Source of the DNA: DASSBQ01 sp040981125
GTDB taxonomy: Bacteria; Nitrospirota; Nitrospiria; Nitrospirales; Nitrospiraceae
Assembly: GCA_040981125.1 (NCBI GenBank)
Contig: JANRMQ010000002.1
Coordinates: 186,001 to 250,000 of the forward strand
Direction: 5' to 3'
DNA: 64,000 bases
Part shown: one piece after another, positions 34,395 to 43,852 of the stretch
Layout: every line of letters starts with the position of its first letter
How positions within the stretch are numbered: the first letter of the stretch is position 1
Position numbers and translations under genes: made by a program
The notes under the pieces: generated by a model
The model's database searches: none
The model's input: the letters and a program-made list of their open reading frames with translations, nothing else
Told to the model about the DNA's origin: nothing

Positions 34395-34567
34395 TGGGAG
34401 CAGCCACACAGCCTGTGAAATCAATGAGGTAATAGGCTACAGCGCATTTCTTCCGCTGTCCCGTTACGCCTCACGAGAGAGACTTATCTCGGACTCGATC
34501 CTCAACTCATCGATGTAAGTTCGCGTGATTTCACGCTTCAACCAGACAGCCGATTCTTGAGGAAGTA

Positions 34568-34583
34568 TGGCACCGGCGATGCA
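34568..34583 (+). promoter_or_regulatory. Predicted sigma-54 promoter for Hsp20 operon
   Basis: TGGCACCGGCGATGCA: perfect TGGCAC, GG at 34569-34570 and GC at 34581-34582. The start would be near 34594, giving a 125-base leader before the Hsp20 ATG. The remaining 34395-34567 holds nothing else clear. Confidence 0.72.
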
Positions 34584-34718
34584 AAAGTCGGCGGATAGGC
34601 GGAGAAGCCAACCGGCTTCCGGGACGCCTTATGGCGCATAGCGCGATGACAATCGAGATCAGGGTCCAATCGCCCTCAACGATTTAGTCAAATTTTGCGA
34701 AAAGAAGGGAGCACGGCC

Positions 34719-35192
34719 ATGTCAAACTTATCACGGTGGGAACCATTTCGCGCGCAGTGGAATCCCTGGAAGGAACTGCAGGAGGTGGAAAAGCGCCTAT
34801 CCGGTATGTGGGGACGTCCTCCGGCAAAGGAAGAAGGAGGAAAGGAAGCCATGACGGTGGCCGAATGGGCGCCGCTCGTCGACATCAGCGAAGACGAGAA
34901 AGAATATCTCATCAAGGCTGAACTTCCCGACGTAAAGAAAGAGAATGTAAAGATCTCCGTGCAAGACGGCGTCGTCTCAATTTCCGGCGACCGCAAATAT
35001 GAGAAGGAAGAAAAGGGCAAGAAATACCACCGCGTTGAACGCTCCTACGGCAGTTTCATGCGCAGTTTTACATTGCCTGAAGACGCGGACGAGTCCAAGA
35101 TCTCGGCTGAATATAGGGACGGAGTGCTGCACGTGCATCTGCCCAAAGCGGAAAAACCGAAGCCGAAGTCCATCGAGGTGAAGGTCTCGTAG
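34719..35192 (+). CDS. Hsp20 small heat-shock protein
   Basis: The 157-residue product has an alpha-crystallin domain (about 50-145): PLVDISEDEKEYLIKAELPDV and VSISGDRKYEKEE, and the family ending GVLHVHLPKAEKPKPKSIEVKV. These ATP-independent chaperones bind unfolding proteins. The ATG at 34719 has an AAGGGAG site; an in-frame start at 34695 is unlikely. It heads an operon with a small membrane peptide, a phosphoribosyltransferase, a cupredoxin and a Usp. Confidence 0.92.
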   Translation: MSNLSRWEPFRAQWNPWKELQEVEKRLSGMWGRPPAKEEGGKEAMTVAEWAPLVDISEDEKEYLIKAELPDVKKENVKISVQDGVVSISGDRKYEKEEKGKKYHRVERSYGSFMRSFTLPEDADESKISAEYRDGVLHVHLPKAEKPKPKSIEVKVS

Positions 35193-35224
35193 GGCGGCAA
35201 TAAGAAGAACTAGGAGGAGGAAGA

Positions 35225-35341
35225 ATGCCGCGGACCACTCATTGGGCCCCGGAGGTCACTCATCATCATTGGTGGCTCATCGCGCTGTTGCTGCTGGCGG
35301 CCATCTTCGTCATCGGCGTGCGCGCGACCGCCATGATATGA
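35225..35341 (+). CDS. 38-residue membrane peptide
   Basis: The frame reads MPRTTHWAPEVTHHHWWLIA, then a membrane helix LLLLAAIFVIGVRATAMI. It follows Hsp20 by 32 bases with an AGGAGG site six bases before its ATG. The last four bases overlap the next gene's start (ATGA). The His-rich HHHWW entry to the helix is notable. No known family. Confidence 0.7.
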   Translation: MPRTTHWAPEVTHHHWWLIALLLLAAIFVIGVRATAMI

Positions 35342-36036
35342 CGTTCTCGGGTCCAATTGAAAGAAACCGCATGTTCAAGAACCGCGAGGAGGCAGGACAG
35401 CGTCTCGCAAGGGAGCTATGTGAGTATCGGGATGGTCCATCGACGCTCATTCTTGCTCTGCCTCGCGGCGGCGTGGCGGTCGGATATCGTTTGAGTGTAG
35501 AGCTGCACGCGCCGCTGGATGTACTGATTACGCGTAAGATTGGTGCACCGGGGAATCCGGAGTACGCGCTGGGGGCGCTGAGCGAGACCGGTGCGCTGTT
35601 TTGGAATCAGCATGCGGTGGCTTCTTTCTCGTTGACTCAACCAGACTTGGACCGGGCCGCTCAGGCCGTGAAGGAAGAAATTACCCGGAGGATGGGGTTA
35701 TACCGGCAGGGACATCCCTTGCGATCCGTCACTGATCGAACGGTCATCCTGGTCGACGATGGGCTCGCCACAGGCGCCACATTCTTCGCGTCCATTGCCG
35801 CTATTAGACAACTGAATCCGCGGAGGGTGATCGGCGCTATTCCGGTCGGCCCGCCGGATACGATACGAAAGGTGGCCCATGAGGTGGACAAGCTCGTCGT
35901 CTTGCTGACACCGGAGCCCTTTTACGCGGTGGGCAATTTTTACGAGGATTTCACACAAGTGGAGGATCGCGACGTGCTGCGTTATCTCCAACTGGCTCAC
36001 GAAGCCATCGCGGAACACTCAGAAGGAACCCCCTAA
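35338..36036 (+). CDS. Phosphoribosyltransferase-domain protein
   Basis: The 232-residue product is a type I phosphoribosyltransferase fold with the PRPP loop VILVDDGLATGATFFAS and a first block ILALPRGGVAVGYRLSVELHA in two pieces. This class (often annotated near stress genes) is not a classic pyrimidine enzyme and the substrate is unknown. ATG at 35338 overlaps the previous stop; the 5' extension to 35242 is another frame's gene. The cupredoxin gene starts at its stop with a 1-base overlap. Confidence 0.88.
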   Translation: MTFSGPIERNRMFKNREEAGQRLARELCEYRDGPSTLILALPRGGVAVGYRLSVELHAPLDVLITRKIGAPGNPEYALGALSETGALFWNQHAVASFSLTQPDLDRAAQAVKEEITRRMGLYRQGHPLRSVTDRTVILVDDGLATGATFFASIAAIRQLNPRRVIGAIPVGPPDTIRKVAHEVDKLVVLLTPEPFYAVGNFYEDFTQVEDRDVLRYLQLAHEAIAEHSEGTP

Positions 36037-36476
36037 TGCCGTTTCGAGTGCGCCTTCCATCCATAATCATCGGCCTGTTGTTATCGGTGTTCTATCCGAG
36101 CGCGCATCAGCCCGGCGACGGCGCCTTGGCCGGCATTCCCGATGAACAACGATTGGAAGTGCTGATCCGCAATTACGACTTCGAAGTCGTGCATCGCTCA
36201 CCGGTGACCTTGGGCGGCGACACCGTCATCATCTTGCGCAATCACGACATCGTCCGGCATGGCTTTACGTCGCCCGCGTTGCCCCAACTCTTTCTCCGCG
36301 TGGATGGAGAGGGCATCGGCTCGTATGGAAAAGGCACCGAGGGACTGTATATCGATCCCGGCAAGACACTCGTCATCCGCCTGGTGGTGGAACACAGCGG
36401 GAGGTTAGTGTTTCACTGCGACCTGCATCCGGAAATGAAGGGGGAGCTCTTCTTGCTCGATATCCCCGCCGCGTAG
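36036..36476 (+). CDS. Exported cupredoxin-like protein
   Basis: The 146-residue product has a signal segment (LPSIIIGLLLSVFYPSAH) and a cupredoxin fold with ligands H in IVRHGFTS and FHCDLHPEMKGEL (Cys, His, Met). It is a paralogue of the protein at 16878-17303, with the same GSYGKGTEGLYIDPGKT loop and location next to a Usp gene. A periplasmic copper electron carrier or copper sensor is likely. Confidence 0.85.
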   Translation: MPFRVRLPSIIIGLLLSVFYPSAHQPGDGALAGIPDEQRLEVLIRNYDFEVVHRSPVTLGGDTVIILRNHDIVRHGFTSPALPQLFLRVDGEGIGSYGKGTEGLYIDPGKTLVIRLVVEHSGRLVFHCDLHPEMKGELFLLDIPAA

Positions 36477-36528
36477 AGCGGGGGGCGGAAAAGCCGCTCG
36501 AAGACCATTAGATACAAGGGAGCGATTC

Positions 36529-37386
36529 ATGCGGCTGGTTATCGGAGTCGATTGGTCTGAGCACGCGTTCGATGCCGTACAGGTCGCGACGGCTCTGTTC
36601 CGGCCGGATGACGTGGCTTTGGTTCATGCGGTGGATTTGGGGTGGTTTCGGAATCCCGTCATAGCGGAGGCCGGGAATGTCCAAGGCTACGATGACTACA
36701 AGCTGGCCATGATGGAATGGGGTCGCCAGCTCATGGCCCGCAGCGCCGCAATCCTGCCCAACGATATCTCCTCAGTCACCCAAGTCTGCGAATTCGCCAA
36801 GCCGGCGACGCTGGTGCTGGATACCGCAGCCAAACTATCGGCCGACGTAATTGCGATCGGCGCGCACGGCCACGGAAGAGTCGCGGAATGGCTTTTGGGC
36901 AGCGTGTCCCATCGAATCGTGCTGCATGCCCCTTGTGCGACGCTGATCGTCAAGCGCCCATCCAAGTCCCTGTCCAAGATCCTGGTGGCCGTTCAAGAAG
37001 AGGAGGACGCCGGCCGCATGACCGGCTGGCTCAGTCGGTTTCCGTTTCGAGAACAGCCCGCCGTCACCGTGGTCCATGTCATTCAGCCGATTCCGAACGC
37101 CGACGACTTCGGCATGCCGTCGATCGGGGCATGGCAGGAAAAAGCAGTGCAGCATGCCGAAGAACTCGTCAATCATGCGGCGCTCTCGTTGTCGGGTTCC
37201 TGTGCGTCCATCACCACGAAAGTCCTCACCGGCAATCCGGCGGAAGAACTCGCCCGATCGGCCGAGGCATTTGATCTGCTGGTCGCCGGATCCCATGCGC
37301 GAAGCGGCCTGGACCGCTTTCTTCTAGGCAGCGTGTCGCAAGCCTTGCTCCACAAGGCGCGCTGCTCAGTGCTCGTAGTGCGATAA
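36529..37386 (+). CDS. Tandem-domain universal stress protein
   Basis: A 285-residue two-domain Usp starting MRLVIGVDWSEHAFDAVQVA. Nucleotide motifs: GAHGHGRVAEWLLGSVSH and, in the second domain, SHARSGLDRFLLGSVSQ with the first Gly kept. It is the last gene of the operon that starts at Hsp20, 52 bases after the cupredoxin. Confidence 0.92.
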   Translation: MRLVIGVDWSEHAFDAVQVATALFRPDDVALVHAVDLGWFRNPVIAEAGNVQGYDDYKLAMMEWGRQLMARSAAILPNDISSVTQVCEFAKPATLVLDTAAKLSADVIAIGAHGHGRVAEWLLGSVSHRIVLHAPCATLIVKRPSKSLSKILVAVQEEEDAGRMTGWLSRFPFREQPAVTVVHVIQPIPNADDFGMPSIGAWQEKAVQHAEELVNHAALSLSGSCASITTKVLTGNPAEELARSAEAFDLLVAGSHARSGLDRFLLGSVSQALLHKARCSVLVVR

Positions 37387-37602
37387 CCCGACGAACCGGC
37401 AGCCTCAACGTTCCATCCATCCATCATCCGGCATTGCATTCGGCTTCGCTCTCAGTTGAGCGGCACTATTGTGGGTATCTGACGCTGTGCAATGTGGCGT
37501 ATATTTGACCATAGCGTCATAGTTGCCGCCGCGATCATCGCATGGTCCAGGCGCAGAGGCAGGAAGCCTCTCAAGCCGACGCTCAATCATATGAGGATTT
37601 CA

Positions 37603-40353
37603 ATGAAGCAAGATGGTTCTCATCGTCCTATTCGCACGCTCTTTATTCCACCGTCCAGCGATCTTCTGCGCCAGCCGGGGCGCATTATTTTGAAAGACGG
37701 GACGACGGCGGAACTCCGCGTGTCGTCTCCGTCGGACACCGAAGCGCTTCGCCTGTTCATCGACGGCTTATCCCCTGAGTCCAAGCGGCATCGATTCTTT
37801 TCGGAAACCGTGCCGCCCGACGACCTCGTGCAGTCGCTCTGCGATTCTTCAGACCCACGTGCGCAGATCACGCTGATCGCGTTGCGTCTCTCGCAAGGCC
37901 GGGCCGCTATCGTCGCTGCGGGGACCTATACGGCTCGCGACGCCGCCACCGCGGAGGTGTCGCTTGCCGTGGATGATCGGTTTCACGGCAAAGGGATCGG
38001 CACCATTCTGGTGGAACATTTGGCCCTGCTCGCCGTCGGCCATGGGTTCACCCATCTGTGGGCGGTGACCCATGCGGACAATGTGGCAATGCGCGAGGTG
38101 TTTCGTGAGTCAGGGTTCGTCTGGCATGAGTACGTCGAAGGCGGCGACATCGAGGTGGAATTATCCCTTACACCGACCGAGCAGACGGTCCGCCGGGTCG
38201 AATGGCGGGACCGGGTTGCGACGGTCGCGTCCATCCGACCGTTTTTTCATCCGCAAGCGGTCGCGATCATCGGGGCGTCCGCCGACCCGGCCAGCATCGG
38301 TTATCGACTCCTTGATGCTCTATCACAGAGCGGCTTTCCCGGCCCGATCTACCCGATCAATCTTCGCGCGGGCTCGATCCGCGGGCTCCCGGCCTATCCC
38401 CGGATCACGGCAGTCCCCGGTCCCGTCGACCTCGCCGTGATCGCCGTGCCTCGCGATGCCGTGCTCGACGTGGTCGAGCAATGTGCGGAGAAGCAAGTCC
38501 GCGGCCTCGTCGTCATTACCGCCGGCTTTGCCGAGATCGGCGACGAGGGCCGCCGGCTGGAACAGCGCCTGGTGGAACTGGTCCGCCGGCATGGCATGCG
38601 GATGGTCGGACCGAATTGCTTCGGCTTGCTCAATGCGGACCCGGAGGTTCGTCTGAACGCCACGTTCGCACCCTTTTTCCCGCCTGCGGGACACATCGCC
38701 ATGTCGTCTCAAAGCGGCGCGTTGGGCATTGCCGTGCTGAGCGCGGCCCGCCGGCTCCAGCTCGGCGTCTCGACGTTCGTGAGCGTCGGCAATAAGGCGG
38801 ACGTCTCCGTCAACGATCTCTTGCAGTATTGGGAAACAGATCCGGCGACGCAGGTCATCATGTTGTACGTGGAATCATTCGGCAATCCTCGCCGCTTTGC
38901 ACGGATCGCTCGTCGCGTGGGCTGCCAAAAACCCATCATCGCCGTGAAAGCCGGGCGATCCGGCGCGGGCCATCGCGCGGCCGGCTCCCACACCGCCGCA
39001 CTGGCCGCGAGCAATGTGGCGGTCGACGCCCTGTTTCGCCAGACGGGACTCCTCCGCGCCGACACACTCGACGACATGCTCGCGCTGGCCGCCGGCCTTT
39101 CAAATCAACCGTGCCCCAAAGGCCGGAGAGTCGGCATTCTTACGAATGCAGGCGGACCGGCCATCCTCTGTACCGACGCCTGCGAAGCCGAAGGCCTGAC
39201 GGTCCCGGAGCTCTCGCCTGGTACGTATCAACAGCTCACTTCATTCCTGCCGCCTGCCGCTGCGGTGAAGAATCCCGTAGATCTCATCGCCTCCGCTACG
39301 CCCGATCAATATGCGCGGGCGATCATGACGCTGCTGGCGGCCGAGGAAATCGACGCACTGATCATCCTCTATATTTCTCTGACCCCGACCGATACGGCAG
39401 GCATAGCCGACGGTATCCTTTCCGGTATTCGAGGGGCTCGCAAGGCCGGGGTGACGGAGAAGCCCGTGTATCTGACCTGGATGGCGGAAGGAGACCGTGA
39501 ACGGTCCTTTACGAGCGGCGGAGAAACCATTCCCTCTTATGCGCTGCCGGAAACTCCCGCTCGGGTACTGAGCAAGGCTGCGACGTATCAGGAATGGAAG
39601 ACCAGGCCGGCCGGAAGGGTGCCGGATTTTCCGGACATGGATTTCGCCATGGCTCAGAAACTTTGCGCGACCGCGGCGCGAGAGCGTGGCGATGGCTGGC
39701 TGACAGCAGATGAAACCAGACAGGTCTTGACCGCCATCCGTTTGCCGCTCCTTCCCGGAGGCCTGGCCAAGTCTGTCGAGGAGGCGGTCCATGTCGCCGA
39801 ACAAGCCGGATTTCCCGTGGCGATCAAGCTTGCTTCCCTGACCGTCGTCCATAAGACCGACGTCGGAGGTGTGATCCTCGACGTGGCCGATGCCTCGGGC
39901 GTGCGCGAGGCGTTCAAGGCGATCCAGACGCGCTTGGAGCGCGCCGGGCTTCTGAACGAGATGGAAGGGGTCTTGATTCAACCGATGCTGCGCGGAGGGG
40001 TGGAGGTCATGATCGGCGTCACGCAGGACCCTCAATTCGGACCACTGGTGGCGTTCGGCCTCGGAGGCATTTATGTCGAAATTTTGAGCGACGTGCAATT
40101 CCGCATTGCTCCGCTGACGGAGCAAGATGCGGGAGAGATGGTCGCCGGCATCAAAGGCTATCGTCTCTTGCAAGGATACCGGGGACAGCCGGTCGCGGAT
40201 ATTGCAGCGCTGGAAGACACGTTGCTGCGGGTATCGCGTCTGGCGGAAGAGATCCCGGCCATCGCCGAGTTGGATTGCAATCCGGTGTTCGCGTTGCCGA
40301 AGGGTCAGGGCTGCCGGGTCGTGGATGCCAGAATTCGGGTCACCGGCGGATAG
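37603..40353 (+). CDS. GNAT acetyltransferase fused to NDP-forming acyl-CoA synthetase
   Basis: The 916-residue protein has a GNAT domain first (about 20-180; acetyl-CoA motif FHGKGIGT near 127), then a CoA-binding Rossmann domain (AVAIIGASADPASIG near 220), a succinyl-CoA-ligase-like domain with MVGPNCFGLLN and SQSGALGIAV, a phosphohistidine loop AGSHTAAL (near 461) and a C-terminal ATP-grasp (about 720-916). This is the architecture of protein lysine acetyltransferases such as Pat, but with GNAT at the N-terminus rather than the C-terminus. It may acetylate metabolic enzymes or make acyl-CoA. ATG 37603 is likeliest (GAGGAT ahead). Confidence 0.88.
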   Translation: MKQDGSHRPIRTLFIPPSSDLLRQPGRIILKDGTTAELRVSSPSDTEALRLFIDGLSPESKRHRFFSETVPPDDLVQSLCDSSDPRAQITLIALRLSQGRAAIVAAGTYTARDAATAEVSLAVDDRFHGKGIGTILVEHLALLAVGHGFTHLWAVTHADNVAMREVFRESGFVWHEYVEGGDIEVELSLTPTEQTVRRVEWRDRVATVASIRPFFHPQAVAIIGASADPASIGYRLLDALSQSGFPGPIYPINLRAGSIRGLPAYPRITAVPGPVDLAVIAVPRDAVLDVVEQCAEKQVRGLVVITAGFAEIGDEGRRLEQRLVELVRRHGMRMVGPNCFGLLNADPEVRLNATFAPFFPPAGHIAMSSQSGALGIAVLSAARRLQLGVSTFVSVGNKADVSVNDLLQYWETDPATQVIMLYVESFGNPRRFARIARRVGCQKPIIAVKAGRSGAGHRAAGSHTAALAASNVAVDALFRQTGLLRADTLDDMLALAAGLSNQPCPKGRRVGILTNAGGPAILCTDACEAEGLTVPELSPGTYQQLTSFLPPAAAVKNPVDLIASATPDQYARAIMTLLAAEEIDALIILYISLTPTDTAGIADGILSGIRGARKAGVTEKPVYLTWMAEGDRERSFTSGGETIPSYALPETPARVLSKAATYQEWKTRPAGRVPDFPDMDFAMAQKLCATAARERGDGWLTADETRQVLTAIRLPLLPGGLAKSVEEAVHVAEQAGFPVAIKLASLTVVHKTDVGGVILDVADASGVREAFKAIQTRLERAGLLNEMEGVLIQPMLRGGVEVMIGVTQDPQFGPLVAFGLGGIYVEILSDVQFRIAPLTEQDAGEMVAGIKGYRLLQGYRGQPVADIAALEDTLLRVSRLAEEIPAIAELDCNPVFALPKGQGCRVVDARIRVTGG

Positions 40354-40486
40354 ACGGGAGCGCAACCATGAGCCGCGGTCACGAGCGGCCGTCGGTATCA
40401 GGCGAGCTTTTCTCCTGGTGTATGGACGCAGGGAAAAGAGCGTAGCTGCGGTTTGCCGCTGGTGAGCTTCGCTGACTTATAATCGC

Positions 40487-41443
40487 CTATGGCGCGGTGT
40501 GAGGCCCCAAAAATCGTGCGCCGTTGAAATGAATAAGATGCGATGGCGCATCGGCAACCCAGACTTCTGTTTCCCAAGCGATATCGACGAGGTATCGGCC
40601 TAGAGCTGATCGGTCTGGGAAGGCCGTTACGTAGACTAGTCCCGCAGTCGATGTGGCAAATAACCGGGCTAATTCAGCATGACGTTTACCATCGACCGGA
40701 CCATGGCTCGTGACCGACTCGACCAACAATAACCAATTTCGTTCAGGATAATAAATCACGACATCGGGCATCTTGCCGTGAGGTCCAACATTGACTCCCA
40801 ATCGGGCGAGCAACACCGCGTCGAAATATCCCCATTTGTCGCCGGTATCTCCGGCATAGACAAGGACAGCGCCAGGTACGAATCGGGCGGCAAAATCCTC
40901 GATAATAGCTTTAATCAGTTTACTGTGGTCTCCAGGACTGAGGAGAATACTTTTTCCTGGAGCGACCTGCACAGGAACTCTATTCTGTTTACGCTCGCGT
41001 GCATAGCGTGCAATCAGGGTCTCGTGCTCGGCACGATAAGTTATCAGATTATCATGCCACGCAGCAGTGCCAAAGCTACGTAATAGATCGAATGCAGCCG
41101 GCTCTATCTGATATACGGCTTTCGGACTGTTCACGGGTCGTGCCGGGTGATCCGGATTGTAGAGAGCGATACCAGCCTCTACGAACTGGTGCATTGTCTG
41201 TCGTCGAACCGTCTCGCGAGTGTTCGGCGCATAATTCTTACGATAATGTTCGCGAGCCCAATCCATGATCGGAGTAATTCCGATGGGTCTCTTTTCCGCC
41301 TGACTCCAAAGGCTGCCTGGCCGTAAGTCTAGGAGGGCTAATAAGCAGAGGGCGGAACGCTCGTTCTGCTGCGCACGGGGCAGACCAAGCGAGACAAGAG
41401 CCTTTTGAGCATCCCCAATAAGATTCTTGCCTTTTCTGGTCAT
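40487..41443 (-). CDS. BsuBI/PstI-type restriction endonuclease
   Basis: The 318-residue product has the family block MPDVVIYYPERNWLLLVESV, then TSHGPVDGKRHAEL, where P-D and E are the nuclease core of BsuBI/PstI enzymes. Members cut CTGCAG; specificity here may differ. It overlaps the methyltransferase stop by four bases (ATGA). Codons are more AT-rich than the neighbours, suggesting transfer. It is convergent with the GNAT-synthetase gene. Activity depends on the intact pair. Confidence 0.88.
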   Translation of the reverse strand: MTRKGKNLIGDAQKALVSLGLPRAQQNERSALCLLALLDLRPGSLWSQAEKRPIGITPIMDWAREHYRKNYAPNTRETVRRQTMHQFVEAGIALYNPDHPARPVNSPKAVYQIEPAAFDLLRSFGTAAWHDNLITYRAEHETLIARYARERKQNRVPVQVAPGKSILLSPGDHSKLIKAIIEDFAARFVPGAVLVYAGDTGDKWGYFDAVLLARLGVNVGPHGKMPDVVIYYPERNWLLLVESVTSHGPVDGKRHAELARLFATSTAGLVYVTAFPDRSALGRYLVDIAWETEVWVADAPSHLIHFNGARFLGPHTAP

Positions 41444-42930
41444 GACCCTATGCGTATGAATTGATCGTCTATCGCGGCCTGGGACACCTCACCAGCAGCT
41501 ATTGCCCATTTCCCGAGCTCTTCAAGAGTCTTACGACTTGGATATTTAATGAATCTGAGATCAGTCGCATTTACTTGCGTATGACCATTGAATCGCCGGA
41601 AATGATCATCAACCGCAGTTGTATTGAGGAATACGGCTAATCCCCGAGCAAGAGACTCGGGCAATCCCTGTCGGCGGTCGTGAAAGACGTTGAGATGGTT
41701 CTCAAATCCGAGTGCCGTTGCACCCTGAAACAGGCGAGGCTCAACAACACTTGCGACAATACGGCGTCGTTCTTCCTTCGACGAGAACCGTCGCACGATA
41801 GAATAGAAGCCGGTCGGATATAGCCACTTTTCAGTCAGAGCATTGCGGAAAATTGCATTAGGCTTTTTTATATCTTCCTTCGGCCATTTCACGAACTTCC
41901 CTGAAAAGTGACCAGGATACAGTAAAGGAACGGTACCCCTTTGGGGCATTTGGCAGATATGCTCTCTCAAACGGAAATCAACTACAGGACCGGTTGATAC
42001 CATCACCCCGATTTGACTCAGCGTGTAGCGAACTCCGGCAGACAGTTCCAGCAAGCTGTGATCAATAGAAGTTGGGATATGAATAAATCGTTCCGGATCA
42101 TTAGGGAATACGATCCGCTCAACCGGGACTTTGCAGGCGGCATAGTTATCAAGGGTTTCATCGGTCGAAGTCGAGACAGTAACATCCTGGTGCCGACCAT
42201 TGCGTTCAAGCATAACGATGACATTCTCCTGGAGCACATCATCATCCTTGAACGCCTTGTCGCGTGAACCAAAGAGATGAAGATGCCGAATTGCGGCCTG
42301 CTTGAGCACAAATTCACGAAATGGACGGTAGTAAGGACCATTGCAAAAGCTGCGAGGAACAATTGCAACAAGTTGCCCTCCTGGGCCTAACAAGGACAGG
42401 GCAAGGGCTACAAAGCCAGAGTAAAGATTGACCGTTTCAACGCCAATTTGCCTCAACAAGAATCGGTGGTCTGACTGCGTCCTTATTTTCTTGTACGGGG
42501 GATTAATGATCGCGTGTGTGAAACCACCTTTTTCTCTGAACTGAAGCCAGTTCACTGCATTTTCTATAAAATCTCCGGGAACGATTTCGTAGAGAAATGG
42601 AATTCTGGTCTGATACGACGATAACGTGAGAAGCAGATCTTCTCTTAGGCCACTATCAATCTCACAAGCTGTTACTTCAACTGAGTTGCAGTCGAACCCT
42701 CCATCAATGAATCGCTCTAAAAAGGCACCGGTAAGCGAGCCAATTCCGGCGCCCGGATCAAGTAGGCGGCATACGGGAAAGGTATTCTTAGTGAATAAGT
42801 TTGCCATGAACTTGGCAACACTAGAAGGAGTCAGATACTGGCCGAGCTGTGATTTCTTCTTCGCTTCAGTCTCCCCAGATATGCGAAGCCTTATCCTGTC
42901 AATCTCGGTCAACACCCTCGGATTCTCCAT
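41440..42930 (-). CDS. BsuBI/PstI-type N6-adenine methyltransferase
   Basis: The 496-residue product (start chosen at MENPRVLTEID; an upstream in-frame extension to 43128 is poor) has the SAM-binding LLDPGAGIGSLTGAF and the catalytic HAIINPPYKKI (N-P-P-Y) of N6-adenine methyltransferases. Its length matches M.BsuBI and M.PstI (about 500). It should protect CTGCAG-type sites from the partner nuclease. The gene order methyltransferase then nuclease fits the family. AT-rich relative to flanking genes. Confidence 0.88.
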   Translation of the reverse strand: MENPRVLTEIDRIRLRISGETEAKKKSQLGQYLTPSSVAKFMANLFTKNTFPVCRLLDPGAGIGSLTGAFLERFIDGGFDCNSVEVTACEIDSGLREDLLLTLSSYQTRIPFLYEIVPGDFIENAVNWLQFREKGGFTHAIINPPYKKIRTQSDHRFLLRQIGVETVNLYSGFVALALSLLGPGGQLVAIVPRSFCNGPYYRPFREFVLKQAAIRHLHLFGSRDKAFKDDDVLQENVIVMLERNGRHQDVTVSTSTDETLDNYAACKVPVERIVFPNDPERFIHIPTSIDHSLLELSAGVRYTLSQIGVMVSTGPVVDFRLREHICQMPQRGTVPLLYPGHFSGKFVKWPKEDIKKPNAIFRNALTEKWLYPTGFYSIVRRFSSKEERRRIVASVVEPRLFQGATALGFENHLNVFHDRRQGLPESLARGLAVFLNTTAVDDHFRRFNGHTQVNATDLRFIKYPSRKTLEELGKWAIAAGEVSQAAIDDQFIRIGS

Positions 42931-43273
42931 AATGCGCTCACAATCTAAACAGTATAGTCCGGCACTATATATCAACGATCTAATAGAGGGCGAGTTTACT
43001 GAAGAGTTTGGTCTTTGTTCAATAATGCCTGCGCATATGAATCGGCTGTGCTTCTCGATGTACAGCGAAGCTCGCTCATGAGTTGGCACGCATCTGCGAT
43101 ACAGCGGCTTCGGCAGGATACCATTCACTCAGCCATGTATTCGAATCTCTAGAACCCCATTTCGTCATGGGATTTCACTACTTCACATCACATCGCCGTG
43201 GAGAAGAATAAATCAGCGGAGATGATCACAAAGTGACTTACCCAGGCAGGGACGGCAACAGTGGATGGCCGGC

Positions 43274-43696
43274 TCATCGCAGGCTCTTCAGCCATGCCTG
43301 AATATCCGAGATTTGCTGTGCTGTGAGAGAACCAGCCAGAGGCGGCATAATGTGTTCTCCTTTCAGGACGCGATCCCAGAATAGCTTATCATTGCGCACC
43401 GCCGGATTGCCGGCCAAACGCGGGCCGACCCCGCCGCTCGCATCGGCACCGTGACAAACGATGCAACTGGCGTCGTACAGAATCTTGCCCTTCGTTGCAT
43501 TACCCTCCTGATGCGAAACTTCTCCTCTATCCTGCGCCTGCGTCGAGGATGGGGCGCTTGAATCTTGACTACTACTCTGCTGTAGCTCGACTTCGCTTGT
43601 AATAGCCGGCGACGACGGAGAACAACTTGCAACTCCAACCATGCCGGCAGCGCTCGCAATCAGCAATCTGATCATCCGTCCACGTCTCGCCTTCAT
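43274..43696 (-). CDS. Lipoprotein monoheme cytochrome c
   Basis: The 140-residue product starts MKARRGRMIRLLIASAAGMV and has a lipobox GVASC near residue 25, so it is probably lipid-anchored. A Ser/Gln-rich linker leads to a class I cytochrome with one CIVCH heme site, GPRLAGNPAVRN and a C-terminal MPPLAGSLTAQQISD with the axial Met. An AGGGAGG site precedes the ATG. It is the last gene of the cytochrome cluster that begins near 46503. Confidence 0.88.
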   Translation of the reverse strand: MKARRGRMIRLLIASAAGMVGVASCSPSSPAITSEVELQQSSSQDSSAPSSTQAQDRGEVSHQEGNATKGKILYDASCIVCHGADASGGVGPRLAGNPAVRNDKLFWDRVLKGEHIMPPLAGSLTAQQISDIQAWLKSLR

Positions 43697-43852
43697 TCTC
43701 AGCCTCCCTCCCTGTTCCGCTCGCCTGACTTTCTCGCTAAGGCCATGCCGGATCCCATCAAGCACCTGCTTCTGTTCACAACTTCTCATTCCGCATTCGT
43801 CTTTCTCATTCTCCTTACGAAACTAGCGCAGGCCTCTTTTCCCCTTCATCCT

